Assembly: GCA_947626435.1 (NCBI GenBank)
Contig: CANQSB010000003.1
Coordinates: forward strand, 62,001 to 126,000
From: an uncultured Lachnospiraceae bacterium
GTDB taxonomy: Bacteria; Bacillota; Clostridia; Lachnospirales; Lachnospiraceae
Reading direction: 5' to 3'
DNA: 64,000 nt
Below, one piece after another: positions 1-9,445 of the stretch. Within the stretch, counting starts at the first letter, position 1. The number at the start of each line of letters is the position of its first letter. The notes below the pieces were generated by a model. That model saw only the letters and a list, made by a program, of their open reading frames with translations, searched no databases and was not told the origin of the DNA. The position numbers and the translations under genes were made by a program.

Positions 1-1
1 C

Positions 2-1621
2 ATTAATTTTGCGGAGATACGCAGAAAAGCCGCAGCATTATCAGACAATCCAAACATAGATGAAATATATTCCAAAATACGGGAGATGACAGGCTGGGAT
101 GTTTCATTGACGGAAAAAGTAAAGCAATGTGAATTGGAAACGGATTTTAAGCTTATTTCCGCAAGAAATGTTATGACAAAGCTGTGCAGGGAACTGATGC
201 AGGAAAAAGAAGTGTGGCTTGTAAGCGATATGTATTATACGGCAGATTATATAAAAAAGATACTTCATTATAATGGTTTGGAGATAGACAGCAGCAGGAT
301 TATCGTGTCATGTGACTGCAAAAGAAGCAAAGAAGACGGAAGCCTGTGGGAATTTTACAGGCAGAACATGGTTAAAGGGAGAAGTGCCCTGCATATAGGT
401 GATAATGAAAAAAGTGACTGTATGCGTCCAAAAGAATACGGCATAGACACATACTATATCAGAAGTGCCGGTGAAATGATGGCAAATTCATCTTTGAAGG
501 AGATTCTGCCGCAGGTCAACAGCTTATATGCTTCGTTGGCTACAGGGATGACTGCTGTAAAAATCTTTAATAATCCCTTCGCAGATACTGGAGGAGGGAT
601 AAAATTTCATGATGAGAAAGAAGCCGGGTATTGTCTTCTGGGAAGCTTATGCTATTCATTTATGTACTGGCTGATGCAAAACTCTGTTTCGGATGAGGTT
701 AAGGAGATAGTATTTTTTGCCCGTGAAGGCTACCTGCTTATTGAACAATACAGATATATGTGTTCTCTTTTGAAAGGGAGTAAATTCCCCAAAGCCGTAT
801 ATATGGAAATTTCCAGAAAGGCAGTAATAAATGCCGCCATTGAAGTGAAAGATGATATATATGAAGCAGCGATGTTTCCATACACAGGCAATCTGTCAGA
901 ATTTCTGCATGACAGGTTCAGGGTGGAAAGTGAAGATAAAGAAACGCTTACAACAGCGGTTATTGACATACAAAAAGACAGGGACACACTGGAAAAAGTA
1001 TTAGACAAGTATGCGGACGAGATATACCGTAAGGCATTGGAAGAAAGGGCAGGGTATCTGAAATACATATACAAGCTTGGACTGATGCCGAAAATAGGAG
1101 TGGTTGATTCACTGCTGTATGGCAACACGCAATATTATCTGGGAAAAATAATGAAACAAAAAATGAACGGATATTATTTCTGTGCATGCCTGGACAATGA
1201 TAATAAATGCTGCCGCCATCAAAACATGAAAGGATGCTTCCAAAACAAAGAAGACACGACAGGAAAGCAGTCTAAAGTATGGAAAAATTCAAATTTCATA
1301 GAAGCTTTTTTTACAAGTCCGAATGGGATGCTGATTTTTATGGATCAAGATGCCAATGCAAAATATGCCGCGCCGATGTCAAACCAGAAGGCTTTTGACA
1401 TAAGGCTGGAAATGCAGGAGGGCATATTTGAGTTTATGCGTGAAATAGTGGATATACAGGAGAAAATAGCTTTTGATGACTTATGCAATGATACAGGCTT
1501 TGCGGAGGATTTGTTTGGCTGTTTTATGGACGGAGGCTTTGAGCCGTCGGATAAAATGAAAAAAAGTTTTTATTATGATAATGGCATACTGAATAATAAG
1601 GAAGTGCCTATATGGGAGTGA
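2..1621 (+). CDS. HAD-superfamily hydrolase, COG5610-like, 5' end outside window
   Basis: The reading frame is open from base 2, so the first ATG at 86 is internal and the true start lies upstream of the window. The visible ~540 residues contain late HAD motifs: a motif II-like segment VWLVSDMYYT and a motif IV segment HIGDNEKSD; the nucleophile DxD motif must be upstream. The large C-terminal half has no motif I recognise. Proteins of this type (predicted HAD hydrolases of COG5610) are commonly found in clusters for surface polysaccharides, often next to glycosyltransferases, as here. The gene overlaps the next one by 10 bases, so the two are probably co-translated. Substrate unknown. The HAD assignment is fairly secure; the cluster role is inferred from neighbours. 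Confidence 0.75.
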   Translation: MNFAEIRRKAAALSDNPNIDEIYSKIREMTGWDVSLTEKVKQCELETDFKLISARNVMTKLCRELMQEKEVWLVSDMYYTADYIKKILHYNGLEIDSSRIIVSCDCKRSKEDGSLWEFYRQNMVKGRSALHIGDNEKSDCMRPKEYGIDTYYIRSAGEMMANSSLKEILPQVNSLYASLATGMTAVKIFNNPFADTGGGIKFHDEKEAGYCLLGSLCYSFMYWLMQNSVSDEVKEIVFFAREGYLLIEQYRYMCSLLKGSKFPKAVYMEISRKAVINAAIEVKDDIYEAAMFPYTGNLSEFLHDRFRVESEDKETLTTAVIDIQKDRDTLEKVLDKYADEIYRKALEERAGYLKYIYKLGLMPKIGVVDSLLYGNTQYYLGKIMKQKMNGYYFCACLDNDNKCCRHQNMKGCFQNKEDTTGKQSKVWKNSNFIEAFFTSPNGMLIFMDQDANAKYAAPMSNQKAFDIRLEMQEGIFEFMREIVDIQEKIAFDDLCNDTGFAEDLFGCFMDGGFEPSDKMKKSFYYDNGILNNKEVPIWE

Positions 1622-2778
1622 AGATGCAGACTGTACAGGAATTAGAAGAATTATTTGAAAAGTATTGGGAAAATGAAAATGGATATATAGTAATGCCGTA
1701 CACAATCCGTGCAAGGGCTTATCTTGCAGTAATAGCGGATGATATACATATTGAAGCCGTATTGGATAATAATGATGCACTGGACAATACATACTTTGGA
1801 AGCATTCAGATAAAAGATGTTTCAAAGTTCCTGAAAGAAAATATATCACGAAATGGCGTAAAAAAGAAGATCCTAGTATCGGCTCATTACAGTGAGATAG
1901 CAGAACAGTTAAAAAATGCCGGGTATGTGGAAAACATAGACTTTATTGATATGCATATGTTTGTTTCCATGTACTACTGGCGCAAAAAGGGAGAAATACA
2001 TATTTTGGACGTTCATACGGCAGTAACGACATACTGCTCTTTAAACTGCAAAAACTGTAATATGTTTATTAACCATTATGCGGACAGCAGAAGAAGAAAT
2101 ATCGGTATGGAAGAGTTTAGGGAGAACTTTAATGCCCTATTTAGGAATGTAGATTACTGCTATAAGGTATCAATCCTGGGCGGTGAGCCGCTGCTCAATA
2201 AGGAATTGCCGCAGATGCTGGACTGGCTGCATAAAGAATACGGGAGCCGTGTAGGTCAGATTGTTATTGTTACTAATGGTACAGTGCCGGTTCAGGAAAA
2301 GCTTATAAAAGTGCTGAAAGAAACAGGCGCTAAAATAAGCATCAGCGACTATACGGCGAGCGTTCCGTATGATGAAAAATTAAAAAGATTTGAAGATGAA
2401 TTAGAGAACAGCGGCATTGAATTTGAAATTAATAAAGAGATGAAATGGAAGAATTTTTTCTTTCCTAAAGAGAAGCAGAAGGTGGGCTTTGAGTCTGCAA
2501 GGGAGCATATGCTGTGCTGCAATCCTGTGTTTAGAGGGTTGAATGATAAGAAATTTTATTACTGCCATATAGTATGGAGCGCGGTACAGGCAGGACTGCT
2601 GAAAGAGGACAGGGCTGATTTTGTAGATTTGGAGGATATAAAAAGCCCTGCGGAAAGGAAGAAGCTGTTATTGCATGATTTGGGATTTGTTGAGAATGGA
2701 AGTATATCGCTCTGCAGGTATTGCGGTGGATGCGGGAGTGATAATGAAAGTTTAGTAGTGGCTGGGGTGCAGGAATAA
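1612..2778 (+). CDS. Radical SAM protein with N-terminal Rossmann-like domain
   Basis: This 388-residue protein has a radical SAM core with CSLNCKNC (Cys142, 146, 149; the CxxxCxxC that binds the SAM-cleaving 4Fe-4S cluster) and a downstream SILGGEPLL segment that matches the SAM-binding GGEP motif. Further cysteines near the C-terminus (LCRYCGGCG and a CC pair) suggest an auxiliary cluster as in SPASM-type enzymes. Residues 20-120 look like the Rossmann-like module seen in most neighbours (VLDNND, KILVSAHYSEI). The reaction is unknown; sugar or peptide modification for a surface polymer fits the context. A start at 1624 (MQTV) is possible because GGGAG lies just before it; 1612 is kept as the longer choice. 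Confidence 0.8.
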   Translation: MGVKMQTVQELEELFEKYWENENGYIVMPYTIRARAYLAVIADDIHIEAVLDNNDALDNTYFGSIQIKDVSKFLKENISRNGVKKKILVSAHYSEIAEQLKNAGYVENIDFIDMHMFVSMYYWRKKGEIHILDVHTAVTTYCSLNCKNCNMFINHYADSRRRNIGMEEFRENFNALFRNVDYCYKVSILGGEPLLNKELPQMLDWLHKEYGSRVGQIVIVTNGTVPVQEKLIKVLKETGAKISISDYTASVPYDEKLKRFEDELENSGIEFEINKEMKWKNFFFPKEKQKVGFESAREHMLCCNPVFRGLNDKKFYYCHIVWSAVQAGLLKEDRADFVDLEDIKSPAERKKLLLHDLGFVENGSISLCRYCGGCGSDNESLVVAGVQE

Positions 2779-2818
2779 TTTATATAAGTATTGATTGTCG
2801 CAGCAGAAAAGGAGTTAA

Positions 2819-3634
2819 ATGAATACTTATGAACTTATTAGAATAATTCAGAACAATAAAATAGTGATATATGGAACGGGATATGTGGCAAAAAGTTTTT
2901 ATACGGCATTAAAGATTAGAGGAATGGACAGAAGAGTGGTATCTTTTGCAGTGACTAGTATTGATAAAGCTGATAAAAATATTTGTGATAAACCAGTAAA
3001 AGTAATAGACGATTTACTTAAAAATATGTCAGAACTGTATATCTGTATCGCTGTACATGAAACTATAAAAGATGAGATACAAAGATACTTAGATGCAAAA
3101 GGTATAAACCAATATGTTTGGGTACATCCGTTTATATATGATATTGCATTTGGGATGCCTATTGAACAGTGTGTAGAAGTGCAAATAAAAAATATTATAA
3201 AAGCACAAGGAACTGATAATTATGTACTTCCAATAAGATATTTGGCTATCGAAAACTACTACAAAAAAAATGATATTGGATACAAAATATATTTTAAAGC
3301 ATTGTGCTTGCAATGCAATGCAGAAACAGCGCGTAAAAGATTGAATAGTTATATAGATCTAATTAGTGAATGGGATAAGAATGGATATCATAAAGAATTT
3401 CCTATATTGATTGATAGTCAAAATCGTCTTATCGATGGGGCTCATAGACTGAGTCTTGCATGTTATCATGGTATGAGTAGTATAAGCTGTAGCATTTACC
3501 CTTATTCAGATTATTATAATAAGATTTTGCGTTCTAATCATTTTTTATCATTAAGCACATTGGAAGCAAATGATTTTGACAAATACGAGATAGATGCAAT
3601 CATAAATGCGCAAAAAAATATTGGAGATTTATAA
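2819..3634 (+). CDS. Rossmann-like plus ParB/Srx-like domain protein
   Basis: The protein has 271 residues. The N-terminal part (about 14-110) carries IVIYGTGYVAKSF followed by alternating beta/alpha segments, a Rossmann-like module shared with neighbouring genes. The C-terminal part contains ILIDSQNRLIDGAHRLSLA, which resembles the ParB/sulfiredoxin-like fold signature (DGxHR) used by some CTPases and nucleotide-binding enzymes. A segregation role is unlikely in a polysaccharide cluster; nucleotide-dependent modification or sensing is possible but unproven. The start is supported by AAAAGGAG seven to eight bases upstream. The stop overlaps the next start (TAATG), indicating translational coupling. 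DNA here becomes clearly more AT-rich than upstream. Confidence 0.55.
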   Translation: MNTYELIRIIQNNKIVIYGTGYVAKSFYTALKIRGMDRRVVSFAVTSIDKADKNICDKPVKVIDDLLKNMSELYICIAVHETIKDEIQRYLDAKGINQYVWVHPFIYDIAFGMPIEQCVEVQIKNIIKAQGTDNYVLPIRYLAIENYYKKNDIGYKIYFKALCLQCNAETARKRLNSYIDLISEWDKNGYHKEFPILIDSQNRLIDGAHRLSLACYHGMSSISCSIYPYSDYYNKILRSNHFLSLSTLEANDFDKYEIDAIINAQKNIGDL

Positions 3635-4740
3635 TGTTAAATTTATGTAATTGTGGTTCAATAGAGTTTCGTAGGCTAATACAAAATAAACAGGTATATT
3701 TATTTGGCGCGGGAAAAGCTCTGGAAAGCTGTTTAGACATTTATTTTGAAGACAAAAATATAGAAAAGATAGTGGACAATAATCAGAAACTATGGGGAAA
3801 TTCTGTCTTGCATTATGGTGTACAGGTGCCAATAATAAGTTGCGATGATTTTTTGAAAGAAATTGCAAATAGGAAAAATATATCAAATATAATATTAATG
3901 ATAACATCATCATTTTATGGTGCTGAGATTGTTGAACAACTTGATAAAATACCGCAGTTAGACGGGTTAAATGCATTTATGCAAATTTTGATCAGAAATA
4001 CGAAAGAAGAAATACCTGAATATGAATTTACAAAAGGAAGTCCAAAGATTCCTAAGAAAATCCATTATATATGGGTAGGAAATAAGGAATTGCCGGATGA
4101 ATTTAAAGAGAATATTGATACATGGAAGAAGTATAATCCTGATTATGAAATAATACGTTGGGATGAAAATAATTATGATTTTAAGAAATGTGATTATGTG
4201 AAAGAGGCATATGAGGCGAAGTGCTGGTCTTTTGCTTCTAATTTTGCACGTTTGGATATTATCTATGAACATGGTGGGATTTATCTTGATACTGATGTAG
4301 AGGCAGTTGGCAGTTTTGACTGTCTGTTGAATGATGAAGTTTTTTTCAATATGGGATGTTCGGACAGAATAAATATGGGCTGTGGATTTGGAGCAATACC
4401 AATGCATCGTATTATTGCAAAGTTACGACAAAGTTTTATGTATAGTCATTTTTTGTTTCCAGATGGCAGACTAAATAGAAAGACTTTTCATACATATATA
4501 CATCCTGTCTTAAGAGAAAATGGTTTTTGTATTGAAAATAAATATCAAAATAAAAATGGAATTGTGATATATCCGTCAGAGGTCATGTCGCCTAGAAAAA
4601 TAGGGTTGTTTTCTGAGTCTTTTTCTGAAAAAATGGTGTCTATACATAAAGAAACAGGAACGTGGAAAAACATAGATGAAAGAGCAGGACTTGACCGACT
4701 AGAGGCTTTGATAAGAAACAGGGGGATTAGATTAAGTTAA
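3634..4740 (+). CDS. GT32-type glycosyltransferase with N-terminal Rossmann-like module
   Basis: This 368-residue protein has two parts. Residues 1-125 hold the shared module (VYLFGAGKALE, IVDNNQKLWG, LMITSSFYGAEIVEQL). Residues 138-360 are a glycosyltransferase of the OCH1/capsular GT32 type: IPKKIHYIWVGN starts the domain and GGIYLDTDVE carries the DxD (219-221) that binds the metal-nucleotide sugar. There is no signal peptide or membrane segment, so it should act in the cytoplasm on a lipid-linked or protein acceptor. Two more copies of this architecture lie at 9446 and 10649. Donor and acceptor are unknown. The next gene follows after 156 AT-rich bases containing a small inverted repeat (4784-4801). 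Confidence 0.85.
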   Translation: MLNLCNCGSIEFRRLIQNKQVYLFGAGKALESCLDIYFEDKNIEKIVDNNQKLWGNSVLHYGVQVPIISCDDFLKEIANRKNISNIILMITSSFYGAEIVEQLDKIPQLDGLNAFMQILIRNTKEEIPEYEFTKGSPKIPKKIHYIWVGNKELPDEFKENIDTWKKYNPDYEIIRWDENNYDFKKCDYVKEAYEAKCWSFASNFARLDIIYEHGGIYLDTDVEAVGSFDCLLNDEVFFNMGCSDRINMGCGFGAIPMHRIIAKLRQSFMYSHFLFPDGRLNRKTFHTYIHPVLRENGFCIENKYQNKNGIVIYPSEVMSPRKIGLFSESFSEKMVSIHKETGTWKNIDERAGLDRLEALIRNRGIRLS

Positions 4741-4896
4741 TATATAGATAATAAATAGTAATGAATAAAATGTAGAAGTGTCGTAATTATTATATTACGA
4801 ATGAAAAGTATGAATATGGGGTTTAACCATATTATCTTAATGAAATTGTTAATCGTGAAATTACAAAAATGATTGAGAAAAGGATGGTAAGTAATA

Positions 4897-5946
4897 ATGA
4901 ATAAGACAAAAGCATCAAATATGACTTTTGCAAATTTGCAAGAAATATATATGGCGCTTGGAGATGAACTCTCAAGGCAAATCTTTGAATACAGAATATT
5001 ATATTCTATATCGAAAGATAAGGAGTACATTAGAAAATTAGTAAGGACAAATTCTCATATCAACGCAGTGTTTGAAAAGATTGAGGGACTGAAAGGGGAT
5101 TTGGTTATATATGGAGCAGGCGAATGGGGAAAAACACTGATTGACCTGTTTCCAAATATAAAATGGAAGTGTTTTATAGATGCAAGACCGCAAAATGATA
5201 CAGTGGCAGGAATTCCCGTAATATCGGTGGATGACTTCTTATCAAGTTACAATAATGAATGGGTTATAATTTCATCCAGAAAATATAGACATGAGATGGA
5301 AGAAAAAGCATACAAGGGAGGGATACCAAAAGACAAGGTGATATCAATAGGTATGCTGCTTGAATCGCTTATGCAGAGTCAATATTTTGATTTGGAATGT
5401 TTGCCTGCAAATCAAAGCGGTATCTTTGTTGATGTGGGGGCGATGGATGCCCAAACATCGGTTAATTATAGTAATAAATTTGGAGTAAAAAACGTTGTAG
5501 TTTTTGAACCGAATATAGAGATGGCACGGATATGCAGAGAAAATCTTTCAAGCCATGGAATTAATTATGAAATAATACAAAAGGGAGCATGGTCTGAAGA
5601 AGGAAAGCTTAACTTTACGGCAGAGAAAAAACCGCATTTGTCGCATATATCAATGGAAGGTAATCAGACAGTGGAGGTAACGACTCTTGATAAGGTTTTG
5701 GAAGGTAGAGAAACTGCATTTATAAAAATGGATATAGAAGGTTCTGAATATGAAGCGTTGCGGGGAACGGAAAAAACAATACAGGGGAGAAAACCGATAT
5801 TAGCCATAAGTGTTTATCATAAAATAGAAGACATATATGAAATACCAATGCTTATACTTAGCTTTTGCAAGGATTATGTACTTTATTTAAGGCATTATAA
5901 TATATGGGCGGCAGAAACAGTGTTGTATGCCATACCTAGGTTATAA
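4897..5946 (+). CDS. FkbM-family methyltransferase with N-terminal Rossmann-like module
   Basis: Residues about 65-175 form the shared Rossmann-like module (DLVIYGAGEWGKTLIDLF, FIDARPQND, WVIISSRKYRHEM). Residues about 185-345 are an FkbM-type SAM methyltransferase: GIFVDVGAMDAQTS is the SAM-binding loop, VVVFEPN ends strand 2 with its acidic ligand position, and IKMDIEGSEYEALRG is the family signature near the catalytic site. FkbM enzymes usually O-methylate sugars in glycans and natural products. The total length of 349 residues is about 100 more than a bare FkbM domain because of the added module. The start has AAAAGGATGG upstream. It is followed after 14 bases by the sulfatase-like gene. 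Confidence 0.85.
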   Translation: MNKTKASNMTFANLQEIYMALGDELSRQIFEYRILYSISKDKEYIRKLVRTNSHINAVFEKIEGLKGDLVIYGAGEWGKTLIDLFPNIKWKCFIDARPQNDTVAGIPVISVDDFLSSYNNEWVIISSRKYRHEMEEKAYKGGIPKDKVISIGMLLESLMQSQYFDLECLPANQSGIFVDVGAMDAQTSVNYSNKFGVKNVVVFEPNIEMARICRENLSSHGINYEIIQKGAWSEEGKLNFTAEKKPHLSHISMEGNQTVEVTTLDKVLEGRETAFIKMDIEGSEYEALRGTEKTIQGRKPILAISVYHKIEDIYEIPMLILSFCKDYVLYLRHYNIWAAETVLYAIPRL

Positions 5947-5960
5947 AATGAAAGTGGGAA

Positions 5961-7748
5961 ATGTCTGGTATGAGAGACTTATTAGAGTTTAAATACGAGG
6001 AATTGTTTGAAAAGTATGATATTAATAAACCTCTTAAATCTGAAAATATCAATACAATCATAAAAAGCGCGTTAAAAAAATTTATAAGTGAAAACAGTAA
6101 GGTGGCAATATATTGCAATGGCGGACACACTAGGATGTTGATGTCTGATTTTATGTTTGAATTAAAAAATGTAAAATATATTGTTGACAATTATTCAAGC
6201 GAACAGAGCAATGCAGGGTTTATTTTAATAAATGATGATGATTTAGAAAAAGAGCACATAGATGGTGTTATTATTTCATCATTTAAGCACAAGGATAAGA
6301 TTATAGAAGAAATGAATGACAGGCATCCGCAGATAAACATTCTTAATATTTACAGTGAACTGACTGCTAATGGGATTGATATTCAGACAGATTATTATTA
6401 TCATAATCATCCCTACCAGCACTATCATTCAATCAATACTCTGCAAAGAAAAATTAGTGAAACAACAGGAAAAGCTGAGCTGAATAAGTTGTATGTTGAG
6501 TTGGTTACACATTATATACATATTAAGGATTTTTATAATGCAATAAAAGTAATAAAGAAGGCAATAGAACTGTTTAATAAAGAAAAATATAGAAATTTAC
6601 TTGTTGATTTAGAAGAAATATATGAATTGGAGAAATTGGCATCGTCGCGAATATCAGAAAAAAATGTTTTGCTTTTTTGTATGGATGGGTTGAGACGCAG
6701 GGACTTAGATTTGTCGTATATGCCAAAGCTTTATAAGTTATTAAGAACGACAGGGATAGTGTTTGATAATGCCTATTCATATTCAACATCGACATTTGAA
6801 AGTTTGATTCCGGTATACAGCGAAAATTCAGATTTGCGGACAAAATATTATAATGATAATTGCGTTACAGCAGATAAATGCAGGTTTATCAAAACGGCAA
6901 AAAATCAAGGGCGTAAGATTTATTTTTACACGGATGCGGAGCATTATGTGGATTCAGAGGATATATCTTATTCTGCTTCGTGTCAGACTGTTACGGAAAA
7001 ATTATGGAATTTTATATTGGATGCCGTAGACGAGGAAAATGGATTTTACTATATACATGAATTATATGAAAGCCATTTTACGTTTTCTAATCCATATACT
7101 AAAGATAAACTGATTTCAGAAGGGACAGCTATGTTGTTTGATTTTCTGCCGCAAAAGGGTGGTCGGCTCAGGACAGATTATGAACGCCAACATTTGGATG
7201 CGTTGTACTATTTAGATGATGTAGTGACGCCGCTTGTTGAGAAGATGAGTTGCTGTATGTTGATATACGCAGATCATGGGAATTTGATATTGGAAAACGA
7301 AACAAAATTGGAAGATATAAATGATATGCAGTTGACATGTGGGGAAGAGTGGCTGCAGATTCCTTTGATTATAAGGATGCCTAAGGTAGAACCGAAGACG
7401 TCAAATAAATTAATTTCTCTAATGTCACTTAATGATATTGTGGTTTGTATGCTGAATGGAAGAGTATATGAAGCTTTAGAGTGCGAATATATAAAATGCG
7501 GACGTTCTGAAATTTACAATTTAGATTTTCGATATCTTTATAAACAGATAGGAAAAGAAAGATGCTTATATGCTTTTGAGACGTTTATTTTTGGGGAAGG
7601 ATATAAATTGGTGATTTATTCAGATGGTTTTACAGAGTTATATGTATTGCCGTTGGAAGAAAAAATATCTGATCCTGAGCTGAAGAAACATCTAATAAAG
7701 AGAATAAGGGAAAAAATTACGGTCTGTAGTGCGATTATTGGAGATTAG
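5961..7748 (+). CDS. Sulfatase/alkaline-phosphatase-like protein with Rossmann-like N-terminus
   Basis: The protein has 595 residues. The N-terminal ~130 residues resemble the cluster's shared module (KVAIYCNGGHTRMLM, YIVDNYSSEQS, GVIISSFKHKDKI). After a helical linker, residues about 230-500 match the sulfatase/phosphoethanolamine-transferase fold: NVLLFCMDGLRRRDL gives the first metal-binding Asp, STSTFESL holds Ser/Thr candidates for the nucleophile, and LIYADHGN is the conserved Asp-His metal site. No membrane helix or signal peptide is visible, which is unusual for phosphoethanolamine or glycerophosphate transferases and suggests a cytoplasmic hydrolase or transferase. It may place or remove phosphate or sulfate groups on the glycan; the substrate is unknown. 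Confidence 0.7.
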   Translation: MSGMRDLLEFKYEELFEKYDINKPLKSENINTIIKSALKKFISENSKVAIYCNGGHTRMLMSDFMFELKNVKYIVDNYSSEQSNAGFILINDDDLEKEHIDGVIISSFKHKDKIIEEMNDRHPQINILNIYSELTANGIDIQTDYYYHNHPYQHYHSINTLQRKISETTGKAELNKLYVELVTHYIHIKDFYNAIKVIKKAIELFNKEKYRNLLVDLEEIYELEKLASSRISEKNVLLFCMDGLRRRDLDLSYMPKLYKLLRTTGIVFDNAYSYSTSTFESLIPVYSENSDLRTKYYNDNCVTADKCRFIKTAKNQGRKIYFYTDAEHYVDSEDISYSASCQTVTEKLWNFILDAVDEENGFYYIHELYESHFTFSNPYTKDKLISEGTAMLFDFLPQKGGRLRTDYERQHLDALYYLDDVVTPLVEKMSCCMLIYADHGNLILENETKLEDINDMQLTCGEEWLQIPLIIRMPKVEPKTSNKLISLMSLNDIVVCMLNGRVYEALECEYIKCGRSEIYNLDFRYLYKQIGKERCLYAFETFIFGEGYKLVIYSDGFTELYVLPLEEKISDPELKKHLIKRIREKITVCSAIIGD

Positions 7749-7753
7749 CATTT

Positions 7754-8857
7754 ATGAATAAAATATTATTTATAATCACATCCTTTTCACGAGGCGGCGG
7801 TGCAGAATCCTTGTTAGCAAGGATTGTAAGGCATCTGAACCCAAACAAATATGACATTAGTATTATTGAAATTTTACATGATGATATCAGAATAGAAGAA
7901 GTTCCATCATATATTAAGGTCCTTCCATACATAATGCGCGCTGACGACCCTAAGCGCAAGGAAAAAATGTATTATGTGTATCATGAACCATGGAGGGTAT
8001 TTGATAAATATATTGGTGATAATTTTGATTTATATATAGCATTTAATTATATGCGTCCTGTGCTTTTGCTTCCCAAAGGCAAAAAATGCATTTCATGGCA
8101 ACATGGTGATATATATAATTTATTGGAAGACAGGTTGTCAGAAGAACGTGCCTTAGAGGATGCGGCATTATATAATGTGAAAAAAATAATATCAGCAAGT
8201 GATAACACGACACAATCAGTTATGGACGTGCATCCAAGCCATAAAAATAAGATAGTCACTATTTATAATGGGATTGACATTGAAACCGCGAGAAAAAAGG
8301 CGGCGCAATCTACAGATATACGATTAAAACTACCATCTATTTTGTTTATTGGACGTATTGAAGATAATAAAAATCCTATCAGGCTTTTAGAAGTGTTTGA
8401 GTTGTTGCATGAGAAACGGGCTGATGCACATCTTTATTATATGGGGTATGGCAATCTGGAGGAAAATCTGAAGGAAGAAATAGGAAAGAAAAAATTAAAT
8501 GATTATGTGCATCTATTGGGGTATCAGGAAAATCCATTTCCTATAATAGAGCAATGTGATGTGGTATGCTTACTTTCTAAATCTGAGGGATTTCCAATGT
8601 GCTTGCTGGAGAGTGTTGCTTTGGATAAACCCTTTGTTGCAACTAATATAGGTGGGGCTGAAACGCTGTCTAATTCTCATACATGTGGAAAAGTTATAGA
8701 AACGGACAAGGAAGCGGTAGATGCTTTGATACATTTTATAGAGATGGATAAAGAAAAAACAAAACAGATGTGTAGAAAATCTATTGTCCGTTTCGATTTT
8801 GATAAGTATATAAGCAAAATAGAAAAGATATTTGACGAAGTGTTAGAGGAGAATTAA
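7754..8857 (+). CDS. GT4-family glycosyltransferase
   Basis: A 367-residue GT-B fold glycosyltransferase. The N-terminal glycine-rich acceptor-side loop is visible in FSRGGGAESLLARIV, and the donor-binding C-terminal half contains ILFIGRIEDNKNP and the EX7E motif in SKSEGFPMCLLESVALDKP. The length and motif order are normal for GT4 enzymes that use UDP- or GDP-sugars with retention of configuration. It is the only glycosyltransferase of the cluster lacking the extra Rossmann-like module. It starts 5 bases after the sulfatase-like gene and belongs to the same run of genes. Sugar specificity cannot be read from sequence. Confidence 0.88.
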   Translation: MNKILFIITSFSRGGGAESLLARIVRHLNPNKYDISIIEILHDDIRIEEVPSYIKVLPYIMRADDPKRKEKMYYVYHEPWRVFDKYIGDNFDLYIAFNYMRPVLLLPKGKKCISWQHGDIYNLLEDRLSEERALEDAALYNVKKIISASDNTTQSVMDVHPSHKNKIVTIYNGIDIETARKKAAQSTDIRLKLPSILFIGRIEDNKNPIRLLEVFELLHEKRADAHLYYMGYGNLEENLKEEIGKKKLNDYVHLLGYQENPFPIIEQCDVVCLLSKSEGFPMCLLESVALDKPFVATNIGGAETLSNSHTCGKVIETDKEAVDALIHFIEMDKEKTKQMCRKSIVRFDFDKYISKIEKIFDEVLEEN

Positions 8858-8880
8858 ATAGATATGATGAAGGATATGTA

Positions 8881-9408
8881 TTGAAAAGTGTTTTTGAAGT
8901 TGGTTGTGGAAGCGGCGCTAATTTATATCTATTTGAACAGGATGGAGTACGATGTGGTGGGATTGATTATTCGCAGGGTTTAATCGGTAGTGCAAGAAAG
9001 GTATTGAAATCTGAGGATTTGTTGTGTGATGAAGCTGTTAATCTGCCGATAGATATCATTTATGATTCTGTATTTTCAATGGGGGTTTTCTCATACTTTG
9101 AAAATGAAGATTATGCATATGCAGTATTGGAAAAAATGTGCAAAAAAGCAAGGCATTCTATTGGACTTATGGATATTCATGATATCGAGAAACGAGATAA
9201 TTTTATAGCTTATAGAAAGAAAAATACAAAAGATTATGAGGAGAGGTATAAAGACCTTCCTAAGCATTTTTATTCAAAAGATTTCTTTCTTGATTTTGCT
9301 TTTCAGCATGACATGGATATAAAATTTACATCTTATGACTTGGATAACTATTGGAATAATGATTTTGTTTTTAACTGTTATATGTATAAAAGGAAAAAGT
9401 TTATATAA
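8881..9408 (+). CDS. Class I SAM methyltransferase lacking a usual start (possibly 5'-truncated)
   Basis: The 175-residue frame has the SAM-binding loop VFEVGCGSGANLYLFE almost at its N-terminus, then GIDYSQGLI and SVFSMGVFSYF, as in Methyltransf_11/25 proteins. Such enzymes normally have 30-60 residues before this loop. The only start in frame is TTG at 8881, without a clear ribosome binding site. The frame stays open further upstream, with no ATG, into the end of the previous gene. Just upstream, ATGATGAAGG opens a different frame that stops after six codons at the TTGA, as if one base were lost or gained. It may be a decayed gene or a minimal methyltransferase with a TTG start. Confidence 0.5.
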   Translation: MKSVFEVGCGSGANLYLFEQDGVRCGGIDYSQGLIGSARKVLKSEDLLCDEAVNLPIDIIYDSVFSMGVFSYFENEDYAYAVLEKMCKKARHSIGLMDIHDIEKRDNFIAYRKKNTKDYEERYKDLPKHFYSKDFFLDFAFQHDMDIKFTSYDLDNYWNNDFVFNCYMYKRKKFI

Positions 9409-9445
9409 ACCTAAAACAAAGAAATATTAGAATGGAAGTGGACAA

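Noticed and set aside
86..88. ATG at 86 as the start of the first gene
   Set aside because: The same frame is open back to base 2 and HAD motif I is missing, so the gene begins outside the window.
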